A stretch of 64,000 bases of DNA, taken from contig CM064433.1 of assembly GCA_032690845.1 (NCBI GenBank), positions 37,818,658-37,882,657 of the forward strand, given 5' to 3'. The notes under the pieces were generated by a model. That model saw nothing but the letters and a program-made list of their open reading frames with translations. It ran no database searches and was not told the DNA's origin. The position numbers were made by a program, and so were the translations under genes. This document shows, piece by piece, positions 9,465 through 20,763 of this stretch (positions are counted from its first letter, which is position 1; each line of letters begins with the position of its first letter). This stretch comes from Eleusine coracana subsp. coracana. Its lineage: Eukaryota > Streptophyta > Magnoliopsida > Poales > Poaceae.

Positions 9465-11534
9465 CTAATAAATGAAGGTAGGACAATGGAATGCTATTAC
9501 CACTAGTAAATGAAGAAAGAACAAAATACAAACTAACTCATTCGTACTCACCGGAGTAAAAGCAGGAGGAGTAGCTGCCGGATATGGTGCGAACAAGTTT
9601 GGTGGAGGTGTTGTACCCATCTGCGGCGCCATCCACTGGAGCATCCACTGTTGGTTCTCCTCGGCCATCCGTCAATCCTCCTTGCGTAGGCGGGTCACTT
9701 CATCCAGCTAGGCCTTCAAAATTTCACCTAATTGTTACAACCCAAGACAAACATGTGTAGGAAGCAATGAACGATGAATGACAGTGAGCTAACCTAGAGT
9801 GCCTGCAGTTGGGACAGTGTACTGCTAGGCCGAGTGCGTATAGCCGGGCTCGAGCGCGTGCTCGTGGCTCGAATCTGGGAGAGAGAGGGAGTAGTGGCAG
9901 TGTCGACGACACTGTCGCCAATGTAGTACCGTCCGGGCTTCTTTCCTCCTCATAGCCTCATCACCAGCTCGCCATCAATGTCCTCGGTGCTTGAATCCCA
10001 CTCTGGCCCATGTACCTCCCTTGCCATTGATGTGTACTCACTGATGCGGTTGTGGACAACAGCATTGTTGTACGACTCCGGACCATCGTCCGGGTTGAAG
10101 TCGACGCTCGATGTCGCCTTGCCGTTCTGGGCCAAAGCCCATCCCTTCAAGGTGCCCAAAGGCTGGCCACCATGTGATGACAATTGTGAAACAAAAAAAC
10201 ACAGGAAGTTATGTTTATTACGTGTAATATACATAATCAATTGAGTAATTCATGAAATCGCAAGAAATGGATTCGCGTACCCATGTAGCCATGTACTCGC
10301 TGAGTGTACGGCTGCCTTGATGATGTGCTGCACCTTGCATCATCAGACGTCACTCCCGCGCCGCAAAGTGCTCCTCCTCCCAACCGGGTTTGCACCACAA
10401 CTCTTCCAACAAAGCACTCCAGGCTGGCTTATCCTTAGCAGCCCACCACGGAATCACCTACACATCATCAAGTGCATAAGTATTGCGGTCAAATTACATA
10501 GTTAACAACAGAAGTAATGACAGTTTCATATTTACCATTTCGTATTCCTCCTTAGTGAGCCACATGTTTTTGGCTTCCTTTTTGGTGATCACAGCCTGGA
10601 TACGCGCCTCGTAAATCAAGTCCTGGATACGCGCCTCGTAAATCAAGTCCTTCACCATTTTCTTACATTGGCTAGAAACCATACGGTTAGCCAAGTCCTG
10701 GTAACCCTCATCACACCTGTAGAAGTCCTGCATACACATGAGATGTATCATGTCATTATTTCAAAAATTATCAATGAATGCGGTGTATTGAGAAACCTAT
10801 TGCGACGAAGACTTACCACAGCTCCATCACCATGTGATGTCCCTTGTTGTTAAAAGTCTTACCCATAGGATCCATCTGATCTAGGGTGCGAGCGTAGTGG
10901 TCCCACGTGGTGGACACCTGTTCTTCTTCGCCAATATGAATCACGCCCGACCAGTGTAGCCGGACCAGAAGACCGAGGATGCCACTGATCTTGCAGCTAG
11001 ACTCTCCTAGAGTGACCACGACCCAACCCCTGCCCATGTGATTGAGATAAATTATTAGTGTCACTTGGAATAGATGCAAAACATAATTTGAATTGAAAAT
11101 ATATATGAAGTTACTTACTTAGGCATTTCGGGCTGAATCATCGGGCGTTTCTCTTCAGGTATCGGTCGCCGTGGGAGTTGCACGGGACCTCTCAACCAAA
11201 CCTCAGTGCCCTCCTCATCATCCCCCTCCCCGTCTTGCTCCTCCTCCTCCTCCTCAGTAGAAGGCTGCTTCTCCTCCTCGTCGGAGTCCTCAGACCACGT
11301 GTCCCGGTGCTGCTCCTCCTCCTCAGGCTCCTGCACGAGAGGGGTACGAGGGGCTCTCCCTCTCCCTTGACCCTTGCCTCCTGCCCTCCCTCGACCCTTG
11401 CCTCCCGCCTTCCCTCGACCCTTGCCTCCCACCTTCCTCCAGGACCCGGATCCCTCAGCTTCATCCGCCGCCCGGAGTACAACGAGGACACAGCCCTCAT
11501 CCCCCTCCTCAGCACACCACCGGGGCCCCACCAT
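9465..11534 (-). pseudogene. TNPA-like protein gene of CACTA-2 (Transposase_24/Ptta-En-Spm family), broken
   Basis: Second gene of the element; such proteins bind the subterminal repeats and help transposition. Exon-like blocks on the minus strand in order are as follows. An N-terminal basic GKGRG repeat region, an acidic EEEEEE region and a PRRPIPEEKRPMI motif occupy 11534-11115. A block with TWDHYARTLDQMDPMGK lies at 11079-10813. DFYRCDEGYQDLANRMVSSQ and the EARIQ core lie at 10751-10494. A block starting GGQPLGTLKGWAL and containing EYTSMAREVHGPEWDSSTED lies at 10240-9950. A Pro-rich tail lies at 9668-9465. The blocks are separated by intron-like AT-rich gaps. A 27-bp tandem duplication repeats nine residues in the core. 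Exact splice sites and full continuity are unproven. Confidence 0.75.
10600..10656 (-). repeat. 27-bp tandem duplication inside the TNPA-like coding region
   Basis: CTGGATACGCGCCTCGTAAA plus TCAAGTC occurs twice in a row (starting about 10602 and 10629). It is in frame and duplicates the residues DLIYEARIQ. Confidence 0.9.
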
Positions 11535-11670
11535 CTTTGTTCAGACACCTGCAAAAGGAAAAATTGTAAACCAATCAGCATACTTTGAAAGAGATGCAAA
11601 ATAAACAAAACATAATTGTACATAGTATAGTATTATGCATAATTGTAATTAGTAAATTATCATACTTGTA
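11535..11670. other. Spacer between the TNPA-like and tnp2 genes
   Basis: AT-rich, short, no feature beyond presumed untranslated DNA. Confidence 0.4.
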
Positions 11671-14600
11671 TTAGAAATAAGCATCATCATCAGGATTAGC
11701 TCCATCATAATTCTCTTCATCACTATCACGCATGTCATCCATGTCATCATGCCCGTCATCAGAGTCCTCATCGTAGTCCTCATTTATTTTTTCAAGTAAT
11801 TTGATGTCCTCCAAATCATCAACATCATCTCCACTATCCTCATCTTTAGTTGTTTCATTGTCCACTTCCATTCTGTCATTTGTATCGATTAAGTCTATCT
11901 TAAACCTTCCGTCTAGCCCATCCTCTTAAAAGAAATCATCTCCGTCATTTCTGTTTGATGCCATGTTGTAATCGGCATTGTTTGGGACAGGTAGTTTACT
12001 GTGTGACCCTATCTTGAACACAACAGACCAAGGTTTTAGATCGTCTTTTTGGCACGGGTACTGCACATAATAAACTTGCATGGCCTATTGAGTCACGATA
12101 TAGACATCGTCTCCTGGTAAGACGGATGACTCTTGAATTTCGACTAAGCCAAAATTTTGGTATTTTCTCACTACATTCGGATCAAATCAATGGCATTTGA
12201 AAATGAGTGGATCAAGAGGTTTGCAACCATAAAACAAGAGTTCATAAATCTTTTCAATTCTTCCATAATACTCGATACCATCAAGGCCCGGCGTAAAAAC
12301 TCCGATATTTGTGGTTTTTCTATCGAGATAACCCTGCTCGTAGCTTTTTGTGTGAAATCAAAATCCGTTGACGTCATAACCGTCAAATGACTTAACCTTA
12401 TAGGCACAGCCATCGGCAACTTGTCTCAACTCAGGACACATGGACGCATCGGTGTCCCTGCAAGTTATAACGGGATAGTTCATTAATTACTAGTAACTTG
12501 TACTTTCAAACTAAGTACTAGGATAATTCGAAAGTACCTTCTTTTGGAACCAAGAAATAAAATTGGGGGTTCTATTTCCCGCACCCTGTCCAAGTAGGGT
12601 CTCGGCTTCACTCGGTGTAGGTTCCCTCGATCCATGCCAAAATTTATGAGCAAATTGCCTGTATGAACAAGGAACAAGGTTGTTGCATACGGAAGATAAA
12701 TAGTTTGATGAGAACGGGGGTTTGATGAGGACTTACGCAATGTACAGCTCGACTTTAGAAAGGTTGGTCAACACATAGAACATGATTGAGTGACACTCTT
12801 TATGTGTCAAGTTCTTCGGTCTCGAACCACTTGATCTTCCGAGCTGCCTTGCAAAAGGCTGAGGTTCGATTCATTTATGCCCTCATTGTAATGAGGGAGT
12901 GGATTATGCATGCTAGGAAGGTTGTCAGTGTAGTATTCCGTTGTGAAGTTTGAAACCTCCTCGAGAATGTATGCCTCTGCAATTGAAGCTTCAGTTTTGC
13001 ATTTATTTTTACATTTCGGTCGGAAAACCTTTAGACATCTCTCATTTGGATAGCACCAACGGTTCTGGACGGGCCCACCCATTCACACCTCATATGGAAG
13101 GTGCAATATCATATGTTGCAACAGTGTGAAGAAGCCGGGTGGAAAGATCTTCGCCAGCTAACATAGCGATACAGATGCAATTTTTTCCATGTCTGCAACC
13201 ACTTTCTTTGTTACCTACTTGGCACAAAGCTGGTAGAAGAAATAGCTCAACTCTGATAGCACTTGTCACACATGATCAGGGACATATCCTCGAATCATCA
13301 CCGGAAGAAGCCGCTCAAGCCATATGTGGTAGTCATGACTCTTGAGCCCGCTGATTTTCATAGTACTTAAGTTCACGCCCCTACTGATATTCATTGCATA
13401 CCAATCAGGGAACTTCAATGTTTTGAACCATTTTAGTACTTCTCTCCTATGTGCCCTTGTCAGGACAAAATTGGCCTGAGGCTTTTTCCATCTCTTTCTG
13501 CCGTCTGCAGGAGGCACCATTTTTAGTTTTGGTCTATCGCATAGCTTTTCTTGATCCACTCTTGACTTAACGTTATCTCTTGTCTTATCAGGAATATCCA
13601 TGATTGTTGCGAAGAGTACTAGACCGATACCTGCTTCAGGGTGCATTGCGTCAATATTATATGGAAGAAGGATGTCCTCCATATAGGAAAGTATCCACAA
13701 GACCGGCTTTTGAGTCCACGCATGTACCTCACCATATCCCACAAAACAACCTTTTCCTTTATCAACCTTATGGTTCAATACCGCGGCACGAACCGTGGCA
13801 CCAGTCATGATCTGCGGTGCAGGGTTCATAACTACGACACCCTTCATAAAGTTATTTTTGTCTCTTCTGAGCGTATGGTCAAGAGGGAGGAATTGTTGAT
13901 GTTTGTCGAATGCCGACCACTTACGACCCTTATTCAAATAATCAAACATCAGAGTTCCCTTACAAACTGGGCATGGGAACTTTCCGTGAACACCCCAGCC
14001 CATAAATGTCCCGTACACTGGTAGGTCATGCATAGAGTAGGCATACGAGATGTGCATGTTGAAGTTTGTCTTTGTAGCTCGATCGTACATCCGTACTCCT
14101 TGATCCCAAGCACGGGCCAAGTCATCAAACAGAGGTTGCATGTACATGCTCATATTATCGCCCGGGTTTTTAGGAATTATCAATGACAGGAATATGTTCT
14201 ATCGTTGCATGATGACACCAGAGGGGGGGGGGGTTGAGGGGTATCACAAACACCGGCCAGCAAGAATACGGTGCAGCCCCCATTCCATAAGGTTGGAACC
14301 CATCTGTTGCCAGTGCCACACATACATTACGAGCATCTTTGGCTTTGTCATGATGAATGCCATCAAAATGTGTCCAGGATTGACCATCGGCTGGGTGCAC
14401 AAGCTTATCAGGATGGTATCAGAATCCGTGTTTGTGCCACGTCATCTATTTTGCGGACTCCTCGGTCATGTAAAGACGCTAAATCCTCAGTATGAATGAA
14501 AGGTACCGTAAGATTTTCACAGGGACTTTACTCTACCTCTTCTGACCATCACAAGAGTCTACCTCAAAGTATCTAGAGGAATTACATTTTGGACAGTAAT

Positions 14601-15290
14601 TTGCTATTGCGTGTTCTTTCCTCAACAAGACGCATCCTTTCCAACAAGCATGTATCTGTTAATATGGCATCTTCAGTGCACTGAGTACTTTCTGTGACTC
14701 ATACATGGTCTTTGGGAGAATGTGACCTTCTAGAAGCAGGTCGCCAATGACTGTCAACATAAAATCAAAGGCAGCTCGACTCAGGCTAAACTGAGACTTT
14801 ACGCCCATTAGGCGCACAATGGCATCCAGTTTAGAAACCTTGGTATGCCCGTGAAGCGGTTGTTGTGCCGCCTCCAACATCTCGTAATACGCCTTCGTGG
14901 TTGGCTCTGGCTCCTCCTCCTCCTCCCTAGGTGCTTCCTCCTCAAAGTGTGCTTCATGATAGTCATCAAACATGTCTCCTACCCCGGCATCAGCATCATA
15001 GTTAGCAATGTGTTGTCTCACGACCTCACGCCTCGTACGATCCAAAGTTTCTCCATGAAAGGTCCACCTGGTATAGTTGGAGTAAATCCATTCTTGCAAA
15101 GATGCTTTCCCATGGTGAACTCCGTTTGTCAACGTGTGTTTTGACATCTGTCGCAGGGACACCAAGTGACACCCATTTTCTTACAACTGGCAAATGCTAG
15201 TTTCAAGAAAGCCTCGGTCTTCTCAAACCATCTATCAGTATACTTGTGATCAGGTGCCCACTCCTTATACATCCACTCACGGTCATCCAT
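11671..15290 (-). pseudogene. TNPD/tnp2-family transposase of CACTA-2, broken
   Basis: Catalytic subunit of En/Spm transposition. The start codon is at 15288-15290, giving MDDREWMYKEWAP, the usual start of the Transpos_assoc domain. It is followed by WCPCDRCQ and, in another frame, YTRWTFHGE (about 15060). The tnp2 core (Transposase_21) runs from about 14440 to 13270, with KLVHPADGQSWTHFD, NVCVALATDGFQPYGM, IIPKNPGDNMSMYMQPL and FPCPVCKGTLMF. DUF4218-like sequence follows: GPVQNRWCYPNERCLKVFRP at about 13080, then SIAEAYILEEVSNF. DUF4216-like sequence (about 12440-12060) and an acidic tail ending at 11671 complete it. Breaks include a frame change near 15150, three stops between 14600 and 14440, and a run of G residues at 14223-14233. 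Confidence 0.88.
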
Positions 15291-15924
15291 CCTTTAACAT
15301 ATCAATGACCAATGATATATAAATCATTCTTCCAACAACACGATGCTTACACTGTCTAATAGGTAAGGATAGGTCCTAATCCCACCCAAGGATGCGTAGA
15401 TGGGGTTAGTTTTCAAGGTCCACTCCGGTCAGAGACAGAATTTTGGCAGCACCTCTCCGCTGTTCTCCAAATACACGTCCTGCAAGGGAGATAGTATTTC
15501 CGAAGAACAACGGGGAGATGTTGTCGAAACTCTGTCTCCGACCTGAGTAGACCATGGAAACTAACCCCATATACGCATCCTCGGGCTGTCCAAAAAATGT
15601 GGATAATTCAAAACAGATACGGCCAAAGATATCCAAAGATCTGCATATCTCCAACCGTATGTCTTTCGAACGGGAGACGACTAACTAGGTTACATGACCT
15701 ACAAACATGAATGAAAACATACATGAAGGAAAAAGGGGGTCTTTATGTCTAACCTTGCAGTCGTGCGAAGTGACGAGTCGATAACGGTGGAACACGTAGC
15801 CTCTCCCTATCTCGTCTCCCCGGATGCCCCTCCAGCAAGGAACGGAAAGTAACAACGTCAATTCAAAATTCTGGCATAACCTCCCCTACACGGTGAGGTT
15901 TCCAAAACCTGAAACAAAGCAATG
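15291..15924. other. 5' region of the CACTA-2 tnp2 gene
   Basis: No domain recognised. It lies between the tnp2 start and the tandem-repeat leader, so probably a 5' untranslated exon and intron on the minus strand. The open frame at 15406-15654 (minus) is unassigned. Confidence 0.4.
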
Positions 15925-16028
15925 GCATGATGGCCGACATCCACATGAACGGCACGATGGTTGACGTCCACATCAAGGGCATGATGGCCGACATCCGCAT
16001 CAACGGCACAATGGCCGACATCAGTCAC
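15925..16028. repeat. 27-bp minisatellite in the CACTA-2 leader
   Basis: Nearly four copies of a 27-bp unit beginning GCATGATGGCCGACATCC, with a few substitutions. The length keeps a frame open on the plus strand (MMADIHMNG-type nonapeptides), but there is no evidence that it is translated. Confidence 0.85.
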
Positions 16029-16640
16029 CTATATGGCTCACCTAGTAGGTCGACGACGGGCAATGGTCCGTGTCGGCGAGGTCCTTCAGCTGGGGTCGGC
16101 GGGAAGACAGGGACAGCAGGGTCGGCGTCGGGGTTGGCTCCGGGTGGGGTCCACGGTCGGGGCAGGCAGGCCGGGAGGGAGGCAGGTCGCACCGGGCATT
16201 GGGGTTGGCTCCAGGTGGGGTCCACGATCAGGGCAGGCAGGCCGGAAGGGAGGCAGGCCCGAGAGGGAGACAAGGGGCAGGCGGGCACCACCAGGCACTA
16301 GCGGGGCCAGGGCTAGGGCCGTGTGGGCGTCAGGCGAGCCGCCGGCCGGGAGGAGCGAGGTCGGGGGCGCGCGGGCGTGGACGGTGGGGAGAAGCAGAGG
16401 TGGATGCCGCAGGGCCGGGCGGAGGCGGTGTGGCCAGGCGGAGGCAGAGATGGCCGGGGATGGGCGCGGTGGGATGCAGGACGGTGTGGGCGGCGCAAGA
16501 CGGCGGGGCGGTGGGTGCGATCGGCGGTGGGGGTCAAAGGCGCGGGCAGCGAGATGTGATCGAGCTCAACCTGCGGACTGATGAAAGAGAGAGACGGGTG
16601 GTGGCCAATCAATTAAGTCCCGCGCCCCCTTTGTGTTGTG
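16029..16640. other. GC-rich leader of CACTA-2 with a 71-bp tandem duplication
   Basis: Strongly G-rich on the plus strand. GGGTTGGCTCC...GGGGTCCACG...GGCAGGCAGGCCGG recurs at 16131 and 16202, a 71-bp tandem duplication. Long open frames on both strands follow from base composition. It is positionally equivalent to 1-480 of CACTA-1. Confidence 0.65.
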
Positions 16641-16765
16641 TGTCCTGATCCATGACACACGGCACAGATAGCGTTGACTATCTGTGCCGTGTGCTAGGAT
16701 CCTGAACACAAGGCACAGTTAGTCTGTCGTGTGCGGCTCGGTTTGGGCACACGGCATATATTAAT
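16641..16765. repeat. Inner subterminal repeat block of CACTA-2
   Basis: Copies of ACACGGCACAGATAG, TGTGCCGTGTGC and GGGCACACGGCA, separated from the outer block by the AT-rich spacer. This mirrors the inner block of CACTA-1. Confidence 0.8.
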
Positions 16766-17560
16766 TAAATTTTATTTTATGTTTCATTTGGTCAAATTAT
16801 TAACATTTTTGAAATATTTTCAAAATAACTTGCCAAAATGCTTTAAATAGATAATATCTAAGGTTGATAAAAAAAAGTATTATTTCATGTACTTTTCCCC
16901 TCAATTTCAATTTCAATCACTAAAACCCTAAAAATGCAAAAAAAAAATTAAAAAATATCAAACAAATTCGAAATTTAACCATACTTGGACATGGGATTTT
17001 ATATGATGTATGACCAATATAAAAAGGACAGGCTTCAAAATAAAATTCAACCGTCAAATTGTTTTCAAATCATATGGAATCCTTCTCATCACTCTGAAAC
17101 TTCTCTGGAGATTCTTAGATTTCTAAGCAACGTAGGTGACAACTTTTGCAAAACATCTTCAACCTTTTACCACAGCATCCATGCATAAAATAATGATGTT
17201 AGCACAAATATCATGATTTTTAGACTTTATTTGCATTTTGTACAATTTAAACACCATTGGACAACACCATATTCCCAATATTTCTTGTACAAGATGAGCG
17301 ACATTTACTCTTCATTACCTGTGTAAGGCCTCAAATTGGTGTTACAAACATGAATATAAAGTTAGTTCGTAATATATTTTAATATTTCAAACACTTACAG
17401 TTCAAATTTAAATTACCATGAGAAAATACCAATAATAAAATAAATGCAACAAATATAGCAAAATTTCTTACAAATGCACACATTTGTAAAATGAGGTACC
17501 AAATACAGCCTCTATAATACGTAAAATAACTGAGGAAGAGAGGAGTTAAAAAATAAAATT
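16766..17560. other. AT-rich spacer of CACTA-2
   Basis: Non-coding and related in sequence order to 5976-6597 of CACTA-1. Contains several A-runs and T-runs. Confidence 0.7.
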
Positions 17561-17947
17561 AGTTTGCCGTGTGCACAAATAATAAACACGGCACAATCAT
17601 AAAACACATGGCACAAAAACCACTGTGCCGTGTGCCACGAGATGACATATGGCACAAAAAGGGGTGTGTCGTGTGCCACTGACGGACACACGGCACAGAA
17701 CTGACACCGTTCAGAGTTCGAGACAGCGAGCTTCTATGCCGTGTGTCACTAGTATGCCACACGGCACAACCCATTTTGTGTCGAGCGTTGTCTGGTGGCA
17801 CACGGCAGAGACTTTTGTGTCGTATGCCACCTTTGTGTCCTGAGTAATATATTTGGCACACGGCACCGTTGGCTCTGTGTCGTGTGCACGATATATTGCA
17901 CACGGCATAGGAAGCGGCACATGGCATATACCGCGTTTCCCATAGTG
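17561..17947. repeat. Outer subterminal repeats and right terminus of CACTA-2
   Basis: About fifteen CACGGCAC/GTGCCGTG motifs in alternating orientation, ending GCGTTTCCCATAGTG. Confidence 0.9.
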
Positions 17948-17950
17948 CTG

Positions 17951-18480
17951 AGTACTTCTACCTAACGAATTGAAGGGCTTGCATGTTGCCCTTCTTATGG
18001 CATCTATATAATGGGAAAAGTAGAGAAGCTTTCATACTGGAAGATTTTAAGTTAGAATAGACCACGGAGCTGCCAAGATTTCAGAAGACTGTTCTATTAC
18101 TACGTATTATGGTTTTTGCCCATATGCACACTGTGGCCATCTGCAACATCACGTGATGATTCACTGTGCTAGTAATTTGAATTGCAGAAAATCTGGAGTT
18201 GGTGAAAAAATATATAACATTCCACTTTTGCTCCATTTCTAGATGCTCTTACAGCAGACCCTAGAAACCAATTTTGTTTTCTGAATGGCTAACAATAATA
18301 CCACGATCAAGATATCCTGCAACAATTCGGATATTGGGCATGGAAGGCATATAAGGGAAGGCTTTCTCTATCAGTTGCCATGCATTTTGGTGGACATGTG
18401 TCGAGGAAATTTCAGCCAATAGCTATGCTAAAAAATCCCGAAATCACAATGACGCTACGGCAATTGAGTATACCCGATGA
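17951..18480. other. Unassigned spacer
   Basis: No recognisable coding or repeat content apart from ordinary AT-rich sequence. Confidence 0.5.
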
Positions 18481-18786
18481 TTAAGTTTGCACATTTGCCA
18501 GGAAAGCATCAAAAGTTCTTTGAAGAAGATATGTAGTGTCATCTCCAGACAAAATAGCAGACATTCGTAGAGCCCTGGCCTTCCCTAGATTTTCGAGGCC
18601 TATGCCATTCCACCCGCCACTTGCACCCCTGCCGACGCCCGTTGTGCAGATTGATGAGTCATTCAGCCCTTTGTCGTTTGTTGTGGGCTGGCATATCTTT
18701 ACTATCTCCTGATTCATCCCAGTCCTACTATAGCACAATGTAACCACCAGTAACTGATTTTTACAAAAAATGATCATATCATACAA
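18481..18786 (-). CDS. Possible exon of an unrecognised gene or pseudogene
   Basis: A 101-codon open frame on the minus strand. A coding-like composition begins after an acceptor-like TATAGTAG at about 18723 and runs through GMNQEIVKICQPTTNDKG and GIGLENLGKARALRMSAI to a stop at 18481. I do not recognise the family. The minus-strand sequence around its start (GGACTGGGATGAATCAG) resembles another minus-strand stretch at about 19890-19960 (GGACTGGGATGCATCGAG), as if two diverged copies existed. No start codon or complete gene can be assembled, so this may be a pseudogene remnant. Confidence 0.25.
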   Translation of the reverse strand: MYDMIIFCKNQLLVVTLCYSRTGMNQEIVKICQPTTNDKGLNDSSICTTGVGRGASGGWNGIGLENLGKARALRMSAILSGDDTTYLLQRTFDAFLANVQT

Positions 18787-18832
18787 AATGTTGCCTCGTG
18801 ATTGAAGATTGAATCAACCTCGTGAGCATAGT

Positions 18833-18840
18833 AAACGTCT
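18833..18840. repeat. 8-bp target site duplication (AAACGTCT), left
   Basis: AAACGTCT occurs immediately left of the MITE and again at 19225-19232. Eight base pairs is the hAT length. Confidence 0.85.
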
Positions 18841-19224
18841 GAGCAGTTTTACTATGCATAATACCATAATTACTGGTGGTAATGCTTAGGGATAATAATG
18901 TAATTTACTTACATATTTATTTATTTACCCGTATTATCATCAGGGGTAAAGAGGTCATTTCTAAGCATCCTGAACCCATCCGTCAATTCAAAATTCAGCT
19001 TTGTTAGAGTAGAAAGCAAAAAAGACACTTAGGCCTAATTAACAACATAAATTACAAGTTTACCATTTTTATCTTTCCAATAATGTCTTAGTAAAACCAT
19101 TACTACTTCTAATTACTGTTAGTAGTAATTACTGTATTACCACCAGTAATTAGTGTATTACCACTAGTAATTAGTGTATTACTACTAGTAATTACTAGAG
19201 GTAATATGCATAGTAAAATTGCTC
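18841..19224. mobile_element. hAT-type MITE with internal TAATTACTAGTAGTAATTA array
   Basis: A 384-bp non-coding element. The left end is GAGCAGTTTTACTATGCATA. The right end, read inward, is GAGCAATTTTACTATGCATA (one mismatch in 20). It is flanked by an 8-bp direct duplication, AAACGTCT. The right half (19080-19200) holds tandem copies of TAATTAGTGTATTACCACTAG-like units whose halves are inverted, so it can fold extensively. No transposase. Confidence 0.88.
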
Positions 19225-19232
19225 AAACGTCT

Positions 19233-20760
19233 GAGGGCGCTATGAATATAGTCCAAGAAATTCTGTGTATATAACATGTTTGCTGCAAAGCATCCCCTGC
19301 TTTTATTGTCCTGTATCTACAAATTTTCAAACCACTCTTGAACTTCGGGGTGTATATAACATTTCAATATCCGAGCAGATGAATCTTGTGCATGAGTAAC
19401 TTTATACTTTGACCTACCATTTTGAACTAATGTTGAACTGTAACATCGGTGCACTGAAACGAATGTCCATCCCGAATACAAAACATCAAGAAACAAAAGG
19501 CGCCCCACTGAGTTAGTTAAACACGGTGTATTTTAGTAGCTTTATTAATTTTCTTCTGTTTCCATCAAATTAATAATAAACTGCGAAGAAATCATGCATA
19601 TAGTTTAACGGTACTGCCTACATAGAACAACGTTTCTGAGCCCACCTCAAGCCTAAATATATGTCAACTATTAAAACTACAGTTTTACTGAAACAAATGT
19701 ATATAAGAAATTGAACGTAAGGTGCCTTTTTTTATGAACTAAGGACAAAGGTACGGCATTAATTTCAGAAGATTGCTCTGTATTTGTCACTGTTTCATTT
19801 CATTAGGAAGGGTAACAGAAATATCTCTGCTACTTCATCTCTAGTAACAGTTGCCTTCAGGACTAATGATGGCAGTGGTACTGTCTCGTATCGCTCGGTA
19901 TTTCTTCTCGATGCATCCCAGTCCTGCAATTCAATGTTACCACTGGGTGATTTATATCAAAAAGTTTCTTCTCAAGCTTTGAGGAATTCATGGTGTATGG
20001 TCAGGTAGAGTAGAACCTATGAGACATATATAGGGGTACAAGCTTATTTTCCAAGGGAAATATATAGGGACATATGTAAGTTACTAGGTTTAGAATTAAC
20101 TGATTTGTGCTTAGAGATATTTTTGTTTTCATTGAGTGTTTAGTAAAATTTTACGGTAGTCCAGAAAGGGTAAGTGTAATGTGAGACGGGGCGCGCAATT
20201 AGGGGAGTGCATGACCAGTACCTTCGCGGTTTTAGCCTTGCTCGCTCCACCATGAATCGGTGACGCCTCAGCCCCCATCCAAGGGTGGCGGGACCTAGAT
20301 TTGTGTGTCCCATATGGGGTCTGCCCTACTCTTTCTGGGTGCCATAAGGTGGTGGGATCGACGTGGGTCTCCCCAAAGTGTGGGCCAATATGGTGGGTCC
20401 ATAGTAGATTTTTTGGATAGTGTCTGCGAAAAAATTGTGGGCTTAGTGCGAGACAGGAATTGGACTTGCACATAGTGCGCCCTCTATCACCAATGATAAC
20501 AGCCCATACAGTACGGGAATTGAAGCCCATTAATTCAGTCCAGCTCAATGAAAGTCATAAACAAGAGAACCAATGGTAACTGACCGTCAGGCCTCGTTCG
20601 ATAGAGAACTAGTTAATGCTGTAGTAATGAGAGTTGGGTGCCTGTATGCAAAAACTTGCAAAAGTCCTGACCTGTTTTTCTATTATCTAAAAAAAAGACA
20701 TGGAAAGAACTAGGGTTTCTGACTTAATAAAATGGCTTTAACAATTTGATTAGTATGAGG
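19233..20760. other. Unassigned region with two weak exon-like stretches
   Basis: The minus-strand open frame at 19317-19508 ends with KCYIHPEVQEWFENL and a stop. A second minus-strand stretch near 19930 follows an acceptor-like TTGCAG. I do not recognise either. The open frame at 20129-20548 (minus) is rich in His, Pro and Trp and looks like chance. The region may be the body of the degraded gene that also includes 18481-18786, but no gene can be supported. Confidence 0.3.
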
Positions 20761-20763
20761 TAT

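Larger units (their letters stand above)
8599..17947 (-). mobile_element. CACTA-2, near full-length En/Spm-type transposon
   Basis: A 9349-bp element. The left end is CACTACGGGAAACGTGGCA. The right end, read inward, is CACTATGGGAAACGCGGTA. The flanking triplets are TTG (8596-8598) and CTG (17948-17950), a 3-bp duplication with one mismatch. Subterminal CACGGCACA/TGTGCCGTG motifs are dense at both ends. The minus strand carries a tnp2/TNPD gene (15290 to 11671) followed by a TNPA-like gene (11534 to about 9465), the standard En/Spm order. Multiple stops show that both genes are decayed. Confidence 0.93.

Noticed and set aside
13604..14499. Plus-strand open frames over the tnp2 region
   Set aside because: Antisense shadows of the clearly recognisable minus-strand tnp2 transposase.
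16033..16648. Two long overlapping plus-strand open frames (182 and 192 codons)
   Set aside because: Caused by very GC-rich, tandemly repeated leader DNA of CACTA-2. Several frames are open at once and none has a recognisable domain.
20129..20548. 139-codon minus-strand open frame
   Set aside because: Unusual composition, no domain, no start context or splice support.
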